Assembly (NCBI GenBank): GCA_021807265.1
Contig: JAKAPH010000007.1
Span: forward strand, 1-35,619
Length of the DNA: 35,619 nucleotides
Reading direction: 5' to 3'
Origin: Actinomycetes bacterium
Lineage (GTDB): Bacteria > Actinomycetota > Acidimicrobiia > Acidimicrobiales > RAAP-2
Shown here: positions 24,276-31,587 of the stretch, in pieces
Layout of the letters: every line of letters starts with the position of its first letter
Numbering within the stretch: position 1 is the stretch's first letter
The notes under the pieces: model-generated
The model's database searches: none
The model's input: the letters and a program-made list of their open reading frames with translations, nothing else
Told to the model about the DNA's origin: nothing
Position numbers and translations under genes: made by a program

Positions 24276-24307
24276 ATTGTAAAAACTTAAAGTACTTGAA
24301 GTCAATT
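24276..24307 (-). promoter_or_regulatory. MerR-type promoter with palindromic operator
   Basis: On the minus strand TTGACT (near 24300-24305) and TACAAT (24276-24281) are separated by about 18 nt, near the long spacing of MerR-controlled promoters. The spacer contains the palindrome at 24286-24301, which reads CTTAAAGTACTTGAAG on the plus strand; 14 of 16 positions are symmetric. This is the form of AdhR/NmlR-family operators. Confidence 0.75.
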
Positions 24308-24432
24308 GACACGTCGAAATCCTGTCGCCGCTGCTCGCGGGCGCTGGATCATGGCCAGTGGCTCGCGAACCGCGGTGGGCCGACTTCGGTATCTCGCGAC
24401 AACGTCCAACTGGCACCGTCGCGAGGTCGTCG

Positions 24433-24864
24433 CTACGAAACGTCGCGCGTGTACTTTGCGGGTAACAGGTCTAGCACCGGCACCTTCACGAGCGAGCCCG
24501 TCTCGTCGAGCACGATGACTTCGGCGTGGGGTCCGTAGTCGGAGATCATCTCGCGGCACATGCCACACGGCGCGATGATCCGCGGTTCGCCGACTCCGTC
24601 GCGTGGATGGACCACCGCGACCACCGTTCTGACATCACGGGCACCGGACGACTCGGCCGTGCCAATCGCGATGGCTTCCGCGCAAACGGCGATACGGCCG
24701 ACGTTTGTTTCCAGATGCACGCCCGTGTAGACACTCCCGTCGCCCATCCGCACCGCTGCGCCAACGTGATGACGCTCGAATTCGTAATTGGCCGAGATGA
24801 CGTCGCGGGCCGCTTCGAGCAGCGCCAGGTCACCGTCAGTGAGCGCTGCGCCGTGAAGAGCCAT
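24433..24864 (-). CDS. Cytidine/blasticidin-S deaminase-like protein
   Basis: This 143-residue zinc hydrolase has the deaminase signature: CAEAIAIGTA supplies the first zinc ligand and catalytic Glu, and APCGMCRE the other two Cys ligands. It should remove the amino group from cytidine or a related nucleoside, and small proteins of this class include blasticidin-S deaminases. ATG 24864 is chosen, but a TTG at 24894 adds ten residues and neither has a clear ribosome site. Both neighbours are unrelated in function. Confidence 0.85.
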   Translation of the reverse strand: MALHGAALTDGDLALLEAARDVISANYEFERHHVGAAVRMGDGSVYTGVHLETNVGRIAVCAEAIAIGTAESSGARDVRTVVAVVHPRDGVGEPRIIAPCGMCREMISDYGPHAEVIVLDETGSLVKVPVLDLLPAKYTRDVS

Positions 24865-25048
24865 CGCACCAGCGTGCTTGATTCCTTGAAACAAGGCAAT
24901 GCCTCGTCGCGGGTGGGGCGGAGTCGACCACGGTGGGTAGCGGCGACGCGTGACAGGTCGCTACCTAGCCACCCGGCCCTACGCTGGCCACATTGCGGAT
25001 CACGCTTCGTTTGTCGATTGTCCCGAGGACCAGCGTGATGGGGGGTCT

Positions 25049-25630
25049 ATGACGTTCGCGGATCGCTCGCTTGGCCAACGGTGTCGGCAAGCGGGCGTGG
25101 GTTTGGCCGACGACGAGGTCGAACTCGCGCCCGTCGACCCAACATGGATGACCATCGCCGGCACCGTGGCCCAGTACCTGCGCGACGAGCTGCCCGGTGC
25201 ACGTGTGGCCCACGTCGGCTCGACCGCCGTACCCGGCTGCGTGGCCAAGCCGCTGCTCGATCTCAGCGTGGGCCTCGCAACGGATCAAGTACTGCACACC
25301 GATGCAGTTAGCCGCCTCGGGCTCGTCTTTCGGTCCGTGAACCCGGAGTCCGTTCTCTTCGCCATCTATCGCGACGATGGCCCGCGCGTGGTCAACGTGC
25401 ACGTACGCCGCCGTGGTGACCGCTTTGAGCGCTGGGATCTGCTGTGGCGTGACTTCCTTCGCGCGCACGCGATGACACGCGATGACTACGTGCAGTTCAA
25501 GCGCCGTGCCATGGCCGAGACGGAGGGGCGTGTGTCCTATTCGCGCAGCAAGGGCGAGTTCATCGGGCGACTACACCCTCGAGTCGAGGAGTGGGCCGCG
25601 ACCAACGGGTGGGCGCCCGCCGAGGGTTAG
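25049..25630 (+). CDS. GrpB family protein (UPF0157)
   Basis: This 193-residue protein belongs to the GrpB family, which has a nucleotidyltransferase-like fold. The core motifs are AHVGSTAVPGCVAKPLLDLSVG near residue 60-80 and LLWRDFLRAHAMTRDDYVQFKR near the C-terminus. Activity is undetermined in most members. The ATG at 25049 is preceded by GGGGGGTCT, and longer in-frame starts (from 24950) add a tail with no support. Confidence 0.85.
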   Translation: MTFADRSLGQRCRQAGVGLADDEVELAPVDPTWMTIAGTVAQYLRDELPGARVAHVGSTAVPGCVAKPLLDLSVGLATDQVLHTDAVSRLGLVFRSVNPESVLFAIYRDDGPRVVNVHVRRRGDRFERWDLLWRDFLRAHAMTRDDYVQFKRRAMAETEGRVSYSRSKGEFIGRLHPRVEEWAATNGWAPAEG

Positions 25631-25733
25631 GCCCGCTCGGTTCGCCGGCGTGGCGAAGCCCACGTCGACCGTATCGACGGTGCGGCCAGCGCCTCGAGGC
25701 GTCGTTCCGTCGTGTGTCGAAGACGGCGACTGT

Positions 25734-25739
25734 CACAAT
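25734..25739 (+). promoter_or_regulatory. -10 element of a leaderless GNAT promoter
   Basis: CACAAT ends exactly 6 nt before the ATG at 25746, one base off the TANNNT form seen elsewhere in the window. Confidence 0.45.
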
Positions 25740-25745
25740 GGTGCG

Positions 25746-26267
25746 ATGACGCGACGTGGTGAGCCGAACCGGTCGGCGAGCAAGTCGATCGACGATCTGG
25801 TCGTGCGTCGCCTGGAACCCGAGGAGGCGGCGCGCCGTCTTGACGCGCTCGTGGCCCTCGTCCTGCGCTCGAAGGCGTCGTGGGGCTACGACGAGGACTT
25901 CATGACTCGTTTCGCCGCGACGTCGGTCACGCGCGAGCTCGTCGGGCCCCGGCGCGTCAGCCTCGTCGCCCTGTCTGGCCAGCGCGAGGTGGGACTCGCC
26001 GTGGTGGATGACGAAGGGTCGCGGGCCTGGCTCGAAGACCTGTGGGTGGAGCCCGCCCTCTTCACCCGCGGTGTGGGGCGTGCGTTGTTCGTCGCGAGTC
26101 TGGACGTCGTGCGGGGATGGGGCCGCAGCGTCCTCGAGTTGGAATCGGACCCGAACGCCGAAGGCTTCTACCTCGCGATGGGAGCAACGCGCACGGCGAC
26201 GCGGCCGTCGAGCCTGGCCCCGGACCGGCCCCTACCGCTGCTGCGCTACGAGCTTGACACGGACTGA
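25746..26267 (+). CDS. GNAT family N-acetyltransferase
   Basis: This 173-residue acetyltransferase has the acetyl-CoA site LEDLWVEPALFTRGVGRALF (motif A, R-G-V-G-R-A) and a following helix and strand with GFYLAMGATRTAT. The substrate is not evident. A longer frame upstream (to 25482) is an extension into the GrpB gene, and the ATG at 25746 is supported by a -10 hexamer at the canonical distance. Confidence 0.85.
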   Translation: MTRRGEPNRSASKSIDDLVVRRLEPEEAARRLDALVALVLRSKASWGYDEDFMTRFAATSVTRELVGPRRVSLVALSGQREVGLAVVDDEGSRAWLEDLWVEPALFTRGVGRALFVASLDVVRGWGRSVLELESDPNAEGFYLAMGATRTATRPSSLAPDRPLPLLRYELDTD

Positions 26268-26332
26268 CTGACTCGACCGGGTCGGGAGTAACGCGAGGCC
26301 ATCACCGGCGACGAGGCGCTGGCGGATCGGGG

Positions 26333-26361
26333 GCTGAGCGGCCTCGTCGAGACCGCTCAGC
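26333..26361. terminator. Perfect 9-bp hairpin between GNAT gene and tRNA-Ile
   Basis: GCTGAGCGG and CCGCTCAGC form a perfect stem with an 11-nt loop. It lies 66 bp beyond the GNAT stop and 128 bp beyond the 3' end of the oppositely read tRNA-Ile, so it may end both transcripts. No T tract is present on either strand. The rest of 26268-26488 has no gene. Confidence 0.45.
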
Positions 26362-26488
26362 GCGCCGGGTCGCTACCCGTGACCGATTCGAAAACCTCAG
26401 GACCGCTTGACGAGTTTCGAAGGCAACAACTCGTACGGCGTGTCGCTCCGACGGTTGGTGACGGCTGCCCACTGCTGGGACGCGGTTG

Positions 26489-26565
26489 TGGTGGGGCTAG
26501 TAAGAATCGAACTTACGACCTCGTCATTATCAGTGACGCGCTCTAACCGACTGAGCTATAGCCCC
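26489..26565 (-). tRNA. tRNA-Ile(GAU), CCA end encoded
   Basis: On the minus strand the acceptor is GGGGCTA/TAGCCCC. The D-loop is AGCTCAGTCGGTTAGAGC, the anticodon stem CGTCA/TGACG holds loop CTGATAA with anticodon GAU, and the T-arm is normal (GTAAGTTCGATTCTTAC). A73 and CCA are encoded at 26492-26489. The double-hotdog thioesterase gene ends 37 bp upstream on the same strand. Confidence 0.95.
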
Positions 26566-26602
26566 AAGGCCTTCCAATCTACACCAGCGGGCATTGGCGA
26601 CC

Positions 26603-27397
26603 CTACGGCGCCTCCCAGAGCCTGGTCGCCAGGGACTGACTCGCGGTTGCGAGGAGCACCCCCGATTCGCTCCAGAGAAAGGCCGTTCCTTGGGCGAAAC
26701 CACCGGCCAGGGCGTGCATGTGGATCTCGCAGAGTACCCATTCCGTAGGTTCGAGGGTGGCGATGCGGATGGTGTTGTCGAGGCTGCGACTTCGCGTGCG
26801 GCGGCCGAGCGGATCCATCGAGCCGCCCGCTACGAGGTCGCCCAGAATCGCAATCGTCGCCGCCGAGGTTTCGAGGTGGCCGGGGATCCTCGCCCACAGT
26901 GCGGTGACCGGCGAGCCGGGCGTACCGTCGATCTCGGCGAAGCGTCGTCCGAGCGCGAGGCGAGTCTCGACGTGGTCGAAGATGGAGTTCTGGTACCAGC
27001 TCGGCAGGTTGCGTGGCGGGCAGTCCAGTGGTGATGCGACCGTTGCTTGAGTGGTCCACGCGGGAGCGGTCAGCGTACCCGTGCCGAGCGCCGCGTTGAT
27101 GGTGACCACGGCCACGTCGTCCACGGTCGCGACAGCGCGGGCCTGGGTGACGTGGCCACCGACGGCGGCGAGCTCGGTCGACACGAGGACCTCGGCTCCC
27201 TCGGGCGCGTAGGAGAGGTACTGCGCACTGGCCCAGACCGTGGGTCGGCCGCTGGCCTGCTCGAGGGCGAGCGCACCCGCGGCCAGCGCGCAGCCGCCGA
27301 AGAGGAATCGACCCGGCGTCATCACCCGCTCGTTCACGCGCAGCGACCACGTCCGCTCGTCGCGGCGCTCGAGACCGAGGAATTCGCCAGCGTTCAC
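26603..27397 (-). CDS. Acyl-CoA thioesterase (double hotdog, TesB-like)
   Basis: This 264-residue protein has two tandem hotdog domains. The first (about residues 25-110) has RFLFGGCALAAGALALEQ, and the second ends with GGFAQGTAFLWSESGVLLATASQ. It is of the TesB-type acyl-CoA thioesterase family and likely hydrolyses medium- or long-chain acyl-CoA. The GTG start is set by a -10 hexamer 8 nt upstream. It diverges from the PQ-loop-like protein gene. Chain-length specificity cannot be inferred. Confidence 0.75.
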   Translation of the reverse strand: MNAGEFLGLERRDERTWSLRVNERVMTPGRFLFGGCALAAGALALEQASGRPTVWASAQYLSYAPEGAEVLVSTELAAVGGHVTQARAVATVDDVAVVTINAALGTGTLTAPAWTTQATVASPLDCPPRNLPSWYQNSIFDHVETRLALGRRFAEIDGTPGSPVTALWARIPGHLETSAATIAILGDLVAGGSMDPLGRRTRSRSLDNTIRIATLEPTEWVLCEIHMHALAGGFAQGTAFLWSESGVLLATASQSLATRLWEAP

Positions 27398-27405
27398 GCC
27401 GGTTC

Positions 27406-27411
27406 AGGTTA
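27406..27411 (-). promoter_or_regulatory. -10 element of a leaderless TesB-like promoter
   Basis: TAACCT on the minus strand ends 8 nt before the GTG start at 27397. Confidence 0.45.
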
Positions 27412-27441
27412 GTGCCGGTGTCGGCGACGACCGGGGTGGGG

Positions 27442-27447
27442 CAGACT
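27442..27447 (+). promoter_or_regulatory. -10 element of a leaderless membrane-protein promoter
   Basis: CAGACT ends 6 nt before the GTG start at 27454, back to back with the TesB-like promoter 30 bp away. Confidence 0.4.
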
Positions 27448-27453
27448 GGTCGC

Positions 27454-28062
27454 GTGATCGATCCGCGCTTCATCTATCTGGCTGCGGTGATCTCACTCAT
27501 CGGGACGGCGGGCTACGTGCGCGACACGCTGCGCGGCACGACGACGCCGAATCGCGTCACGTGGGGGCTGTGGGGCATCGAGGGCGTGCTCGCCTTCGTC
27601 GTCGAAATCCAGCAGCACGTCGGACTCGCGGCGTTGATGACGCTCATGTTCGGTCTCATCCCGCTGCTGATCGTCGGGGTGTCCTTCCGGGGCCACCACG
27701 GGGTGTGGCGGATCGGGCCCTTTGACGTGCTCTGCGGTTCGCTCTCGATCGCCGGCATCGCGTTCTGGGCCTTCGTCAACGAGCCGACCGTGGCGCTGGT
27801 CTCCTTCGTCGTGGCCGACCAGCTGGCTGGCCTGCCGACACTGCGAAAGTCGTGGCTCGTCCCCTCCTCGGAGACGGCGTGGACCTTTTTCACCGGCGTG
27901 ATCAACACGGCCATCACGATCATGTCGCTGCGCCACTTCACCACCGCGGGCGCGCTCTTTCCCGGGGCAATCTTCGTCACCGACGTCATAATCTGGGCGT
28001 TGGTGGCCTTTGACATCGGTCCGAGAGTCCGTGGTGCGCGTGCCGTGATGGGCGCGACGTGA
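27454..28062 (+). CDS. PQ-loop-like integral membrane protein
   Basis: This 202-residue protein has about seven hydrophobic helices. The N-terminal part contains TTPNRVTWGLWGIEGV, resembling the PQ-loop family motif (a Pro in a short loop followed by a helix with W-x-x-W), and a similar hydrophobic repeat occurs in the second half (SSETAWTFFTGVI). It may be a small transporter, but no substrate can be named. GTG 27454 is preferred because of the promoter geometry; an earlier in-frame start adds 14 unsupported residues. It overlaps the DUF2252 start as GTGA, so the two are coupled. Confidence 0.6.
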   Translation: MIDPRFIYLAAVISLIGTAGYVRDTLRGTTTPNRVTWGLWGIEGVLAFVVEIQQHVGLAALMTLMFGLIPLLIVGVSFRGHHGVWRIGPFDVLCGSLSIAGIAFWAFVNEPTVALVSFVVADQLAGLPTLRKSWLVPSSETAWTFFTGVINTAITIMSLRHFTTAGALFPGAIFVTDVIIWALVAFDIGPRVRGARAVMGAT

Positions 28063-29426
28063 GCGACGTGGCCCCTGGCGTGGAGGCCGAGCGCGCGCGT
28101 GGTCGCGCCGCTCGGTCCTCGGTGGCGCGTCGTGCGCACGCGACGTTCGCGGCGCGCGGCGCCGACGACGACCCGGTGGGTCGGCTGCTCGAACAGTCCA
28201 GCCACCGACTGGCCGACCTGACGCCCCTGCGCTTCGCGCGCATGGTGGTGAACCCCTTCGCGTTTCTGCGCGGCGCCGACCTGCTGATGGCCGAGGATCT
28301 CGGGGCGTCACCGAGCACGGATCTCGTCGTGCAGCTCTGCGGTGACGCCCACTTGAAGAACTTCGGACTCTTCGCGTCGCCCGAGCGGCGACTCGTCTTT
28401 GACGTGACCGACTTCGACGAGACGGCGCCCGGTCCCTTCGAGTGGGACCTCAAGCGTCTGGTCGCGTCACTCGCGATCGCCGGCGAGCTGGGCGGACTCG
28501 ACGAGTCGCGGCGAACCCGGCTCGTGCACCACTGCGTCGAGGCCTACCGCAGCTCCATGCGGCGCTTCGCCACGATGGGCCGGCTCGAGGTCTGGTACGC
28601 GTCACTCGACGTCGCGAACGTCTTCGGTGACCTCGGCGGCTTCTTCACCGACGCCGCGAAGCACAGCGTGGTGGACCTCATGGGGCGCGTGCGCACCCAG
28701 TCGACGAGGTCGAAGTTCGACGACCTGATCGAGCGGACCCCGCAGGGTCCGCGGATCCGGCTCAACCCGCCGCGGATGGTGCCCCTGCGCGACCTCGGAC
28801 CGACCGCCGACCAGTCGCGCGAGACCGTCGAGGCCGTCCTCGCGGGCTACCGCGACACCCTGGTGAGCGACCGGCGGTTCCTGCTCGAGCAGTTCCGCGT
28901 CGTGGACGTCGCGCGGCTCGTCGTCGGGGTGGGGTCGGTCGGCACCGAGGGGTACGCCGTGCTGCTCACGGGCCGTGACGACGACGACCCGTTCTTCCTG
29001 CAGATCAAAGAGGCGCGCGGCTCGGTGCTGGCCACGGCGAGGGACGCCTCGAGCGATCCGGGCGACCGCGTGGTGGCCGGCCAGCGCATCATGCAGGCGA
29101 CGCCCGACGCCTTCCTCGGTTGGTATCGCGCCCGCGCCGACCGGGGCTTCTACGTGCGCCAGCTCTACGACCGCAAGGCGTCGGTCGACGTCGAGCGCCT
29201 CGGGGCCAAGCAGCTCGAGACTTACGGACGCGTGTGCGCGTGGGTCCTCGCGCGGGCCCACGCGCGCTCGGGGACGGCCGCGGCGATCGCGGGCTACTTG
29301 GGCGGGGGCGATTCGTTCGTCGAGGCGCTCGGCGCCTTCGCCGAGTCCTACCGCGCCCAGAACCTCACCGACTACCGCGCCCTGGTGGCGGCGGTGGACG
29401 ACGGCCGCGTGCGAATCGTTCCCTGA
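28059..29426 (+). CDS. DUF2252 protein, phosphotransferase-like motifs
   Basis: This 455-residue cytoplasmic protein belongs to the uncharacterised DUF2252 family. An N-terminal motif CGDAHLKNFG (D96, N101) followed by DVTDFDET (D118, D120) matches the catalytic loop and metal site of aminoglycoside-phosphotransferase-like kinases (HGDxHxxN then D-x-D). A lysine that could bind ATP lies much later, in FFLQIKEARGS (K317). In ordinary kinases the order is the reverse. If correct, the fold may be circularly permuted, or the lysine may not be equivalent. It is translationally coupled to the upstream membrane protein through a GTGA overlap. Confidence 0.85.
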   Translation: MSDVAPGVEAERARGRAARSSVARRAHATFAARGADDDPVGRLLEQSSHRLADLTPLRFARMVVNPFAFLRGADLLMAEDLGASPSTDLVVQLCGDAHLKNFGLFASPERRLVFDVTDFDETAPGPFEWDLKRLVASLAIAGELGGLDESRRTRLVHHCVEAYRSSMRRFATMGRLEVWYASLDVANVFGDLGGFFTDAAKHSVVDLMGRVRTQSTRSKFDDLIERTPQGPRIRLNPPRMVPLRDLGPTADQSRETVEAVLAGYRDTLVSDRRFLLEQFRVVDVARLVVGVGSVGTEGYAVLLTGRDDDDPFFLQIKEARGSVLATARDASSDPGDRVVAGQRIMQATPDAFLGWYRARADRGFYVRQLYDRKASVDVERLGAKQLETYGRVCAWVLARAHARSGTAAAIAGYLGGGDSFVEALGAFAESYRAQNLTDYRALVAAVDDGRVRIVP

Positions 29427-29463
29427 CCGAGTGCCGCGGGCTCGCCGCCGACCCGGTGCTCGG
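29427..29463 (+). terminator. Hairpin downstream of the DUF2252 gene
   Basis: CCGAGTGCCG and CGGTGCTCGG pair over ten positions, two of them G-U. It starts at the stop codon of DUF2252 and ends 38 bp before tRNA-Ala. No U tract. Confidence 0.4.
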
Positions 29464-29484
29464 AGGCCGCCGCCACGCCATTGC

Positions 29485-29490
29485 TAGGCT
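29485..29490 (+). promoter_or_regulatory. -10 element of tRNA-Ala
   Basis: TAGGCT ends 11 nt before the first tRNA base, matching a transcript that starts a few bases upstream of the mature 5' end. The same hexamer precedes pknB. Confidence 0.45.
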
Positions 29491-29501
29491 TGGTTTCCTC
29501 C

Positions 29502-29574
29502 GGGGACGTAGCTCAGTTGGTAGAGCGCGGGCTTTGCAAGCCTGAGGTCGTGGGTTCGAGCCCCATCGTCTCCA
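29502..29574 (+). tRNA. tRNA-Ala(TGC), CCA end not encoded
   Basis: Acceptor GGGGACG/CGTCTCC, D-arm AGCTCAGTTGGTAGAGC, anticodon stem CGGGC/GCCTG with loop TTTGCAA (anticodon TGC), and T-arm GTGGGTTCGAGCCCCAT. Position 73 is A, but the following bases are CTC, so CCA must be added afterwards, unlike the Leu and Ile tRNAs here. Confidence 0.95.
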
Positions 29575-29587
29575 CTCGATCGAGTCC

Positions 29588-30508
29588 TCAGGTGCGCAGC
29601 ACCACGTTGCGCGGCTCGTCGCCCCGGCCGATCCGGTCGATCTGCTCGGCGAGCAGGTGCGCCATGCGCGGCATCATCGCCGAGGTCGCGCCGCCCACGT
29701 GGGGCGAGATGAGCACGTTGGGCATCGAGAAGAGCGGGTGGTCGTCGGGCAGTGGCTCGGGGTCCACGACGTCCAGGGCGAGACGGAGCCGGCCGGAGCC
29801 GGCGTGACGCACGAGGGCCCCGGTGTCGGCGACGGCGCCGCGCGAGACGTTGACGAACAGCGCCCCGTCGCGCATCGTCGCGAGGAAGGCGTCGTCGACG
29901 AGGTTCGTGGTCGACGCGGTGAGCGGTACCGCGACGATGACGACGTCGGCGGTGGGCAGCAGGTCGCCCAGCGCTTCGACGCCGAACACCTCGCCGGCGT
30001 CGTCGTGACGGGGACGTGACGCGACGCGGACGACCTCGACCTCGAAGGGGGCGAGTCGCGCGGCGATCGCCCCGCCGACCCCGCCGACCCCGACGAGCAC
30101 GATCCGCCGGTCGGCGAGGCTCTCGTGGTTGCGCGGCCGCCAGCGCCCCGCGGCGGCGTCGCGCACGAACTGGTCAATGCCGCGCTGGACGGCGAGCACG
30201 AGCCCGACCGTGAGTTCGGCGGTCGACGCCTCGTGCACGCCCGCGGCGTTGGCGAAGACGTGTCCCGGCGGGAGCACGCTCGCCACGCCGTCGTAGCCGA
30301 TCGACTGGCCCTGGACGAGACGCGTCGACAGCCCGCCGAGGTTCGCCAGGCGCGAGACCGTGCCCATGTACGGCGGCACGACGATGTCGACGTGGGCCAG
30401 GTCGAGGGGTTCGCGAAGGTCCCACTCGATGAACTCCACGGGCGTCTCGGTGGCCGGCATCGCGTCGCGCAGCTCGGTGGTGGGCAGGCTGACGAGCAGG
30501 GGACTCAT
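29588..30508 (-). CDS. D-isomer-specific 2-hydroxyacid dehydrogenase
   Basis: This 306-residue NAD(P)-dependent dehydrogenase has the Rossmann loop GVGGVGGAIAARL, the catalytic Arg in NVSRGAVADT, Glu in DVVDPEPLP and His in ISPHVGGAT, as in phosphoglycerate/glyoxylate reductase relatives. It interconverts a 2-hydroxyacid and a 2-oxoacid. The ATG overlaps the stop of the luciferase-like gene as ATGA, making it the last gene of the four-gene operon under the divergent MarR regulator. Its substrate may be a ring-cleavage or other oxoacid product, which is inference. Confidence 0.92.
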   Translation of the reverse strand: MSPLLVSLPTTELRDAMPATETPVEFIEWDLREPLDLAHVDIVVPPYMGTVSRLANLGGLSTRLVQGQSIGYDGVASVLPPGHVFANAAGVHEASTAELTVGLVLAVQRGIDQFVRDAAAGRWRPRNHESLADRRIVLVGVGGVGGAIAARLAPFEVEVVRVASRPRHDDAGEVFGVEALGDLLPTADVVIVAVPLTASTTNLVDDAFLATMRDGALFVNVSRGAVADTGALVRHAGSGRLRLALDVVDPEPLPDDHPLFSMPNVLISPHVGGATSAMMPRMAHLLAEQIDRIGRGDEPRNVVLRT

Positions 30509-31587
30509 CGTGTCGATGTTAGGGCCGATGAGCGGGCGGGCGGCGTGCGCAGGGCCCGCTCGACCTCGGGCAGGACCTCGGTCGCGAGCAGCTCGACCGC
30601 CTCGGCGGTGTCCGCGAAGGGCAGCCCGCCCAGCCCCACCTGGGCGAGGAACCGGTCGTGGCCGAGCAAGTCGTGCTCGAAGAGGATCTTGTCCACGATC
30701 TCGGCCGGGCTGCCCACGAACAGGGCGCCCTCGGGCTCGGCCCAGGACTCGAAGGCCTCGCGCGGAAGCGGGTTGCCGCGCGCGGCGGGCATGTTCTGGC
30801 CGATGTAGCGCGAGTAGTAGGGGTAGAAGGTGTCGCGCGCGCCCTGGGAGGTCCGCGCCACGTGGACGTGACTGGTCACCCCGACGCGCAGGCCGTCGTG
30901 CCCCGCGGCGGCGCCGGCCGCGCGGTAGCGCGCGGCGAGCTCGACGAACCGGCGGGGCTGACCGAGGATCGCGAGGTAGAGCGCGAGCCCGTGGCGACCG
31001 GCCCGCTCCGCGCTGGCGGGCGTGCCGCCCACCGCGACCCAGATCGGCAGGCGGTCCTGGAGCGGCCGGGGGTAGACGCCGGCGTTCGCGAGGGGGGCCC
31101 GGAATCGCCCGGACCAGGTGACCCGCTCGGCCCCGTTGAGCTGTTCGAGCAGGCCCAGCTTCTCCTCGAAGAGCTCGTCGTAGTCGTTGAGGTCGTAGCC
31201 GAAGAGGGGGAACGACTCGACGTAGGCCCCGCGCCCGACGGTGATCTCCGCGCGGGCGTTGGAGAGCAGGTCGAGGGTGGCGAAGTCCTCGAAGACGTGC
31301 ACCGGGTCCGCCGTGGAGAGCACGGTCACCGTCGAGGTGAGTCGGATCCTCGTGGTGCGCGCGGCGATCGCGGCCAGCACCACCGCCGGCGAGGCGATGG
31401 CGAAGTCGGGGCGGTGGTGCTCGCCGACGCCAAAGACGTGCAGCCCGGCCTCGTCGGCGATCCGGGCGAGCTCGATGAACTCGCCCAGGCGCGCCGCGGG
31501 GTCGCGAAGCCGCTGGGTCGCCGGATCGGTCGTGAGCTCGCCGAAGGTGAAGAGGCCGATCTCCATCGCCGGCCGCATGGTGCTCAC
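30505..31587 (-). CDS. Luciferase-like (LLM class) flavin-dependent oxidoreductase
   Basis: This is a TIM-barrel flavin-dependent oxidoreductase of about 360 residues from the bacterial luciferase family. Family features include VFGVGEHHRPDFA, TVLSTADPVHVFEDFATLD and ITVGRGAYVESFPLFG. It may use FMN or F420; which one cannot be told. The GTG at 31587 overlaps the esterase stop as GTGA and is chosen for that reason; ATGs at 31578 and 31566 are alternatives a few residues shorter. In this operon it may reduce or hydroxylate quinone-like compounds, which is inference. Confidence 0.88.
   Translation of the reverse strand: MSTMRPAMEIGLFTFGELTTDPATQRLRDPAARLGEFIELARIADEAGLHVFGVGEHHRPDFAIASPAVVLAAIAARTTRIRLTSTVTVLSTADPVHVFEDFATLDLLSNARAEITVGRGAYVESFPLFGYDLNDYDELFEEKLGLLEQLNGAERVTWSGRFRAPLANAGVYPRPLQDRLPIWVAVGGTPASAERAGRHGLALYLAILGQPRRFVELAARYRAAGAAAGHDGLRVGVTSHVHVARTSQGARDTFYPYYSRYIGQNMPAARGNPLPREAFESWAEPEGALFVGSPAEIVDKILFEHDLLGHDRFLAQVGLGGLPFADTAEAVELLATEVLPEVERALRTPPARSSALTSTR

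Noticed and set aside
24264-24277. MerR start at ATG 24277
   Set aside because: It overlaps the promoter hexamer and so would not be in the transcript.
25482-25745. Long N-terminal extension of the GNAT protein
   Set aside because: It runs into the GrpB gene, and a promoter is placed for a start at 25746.
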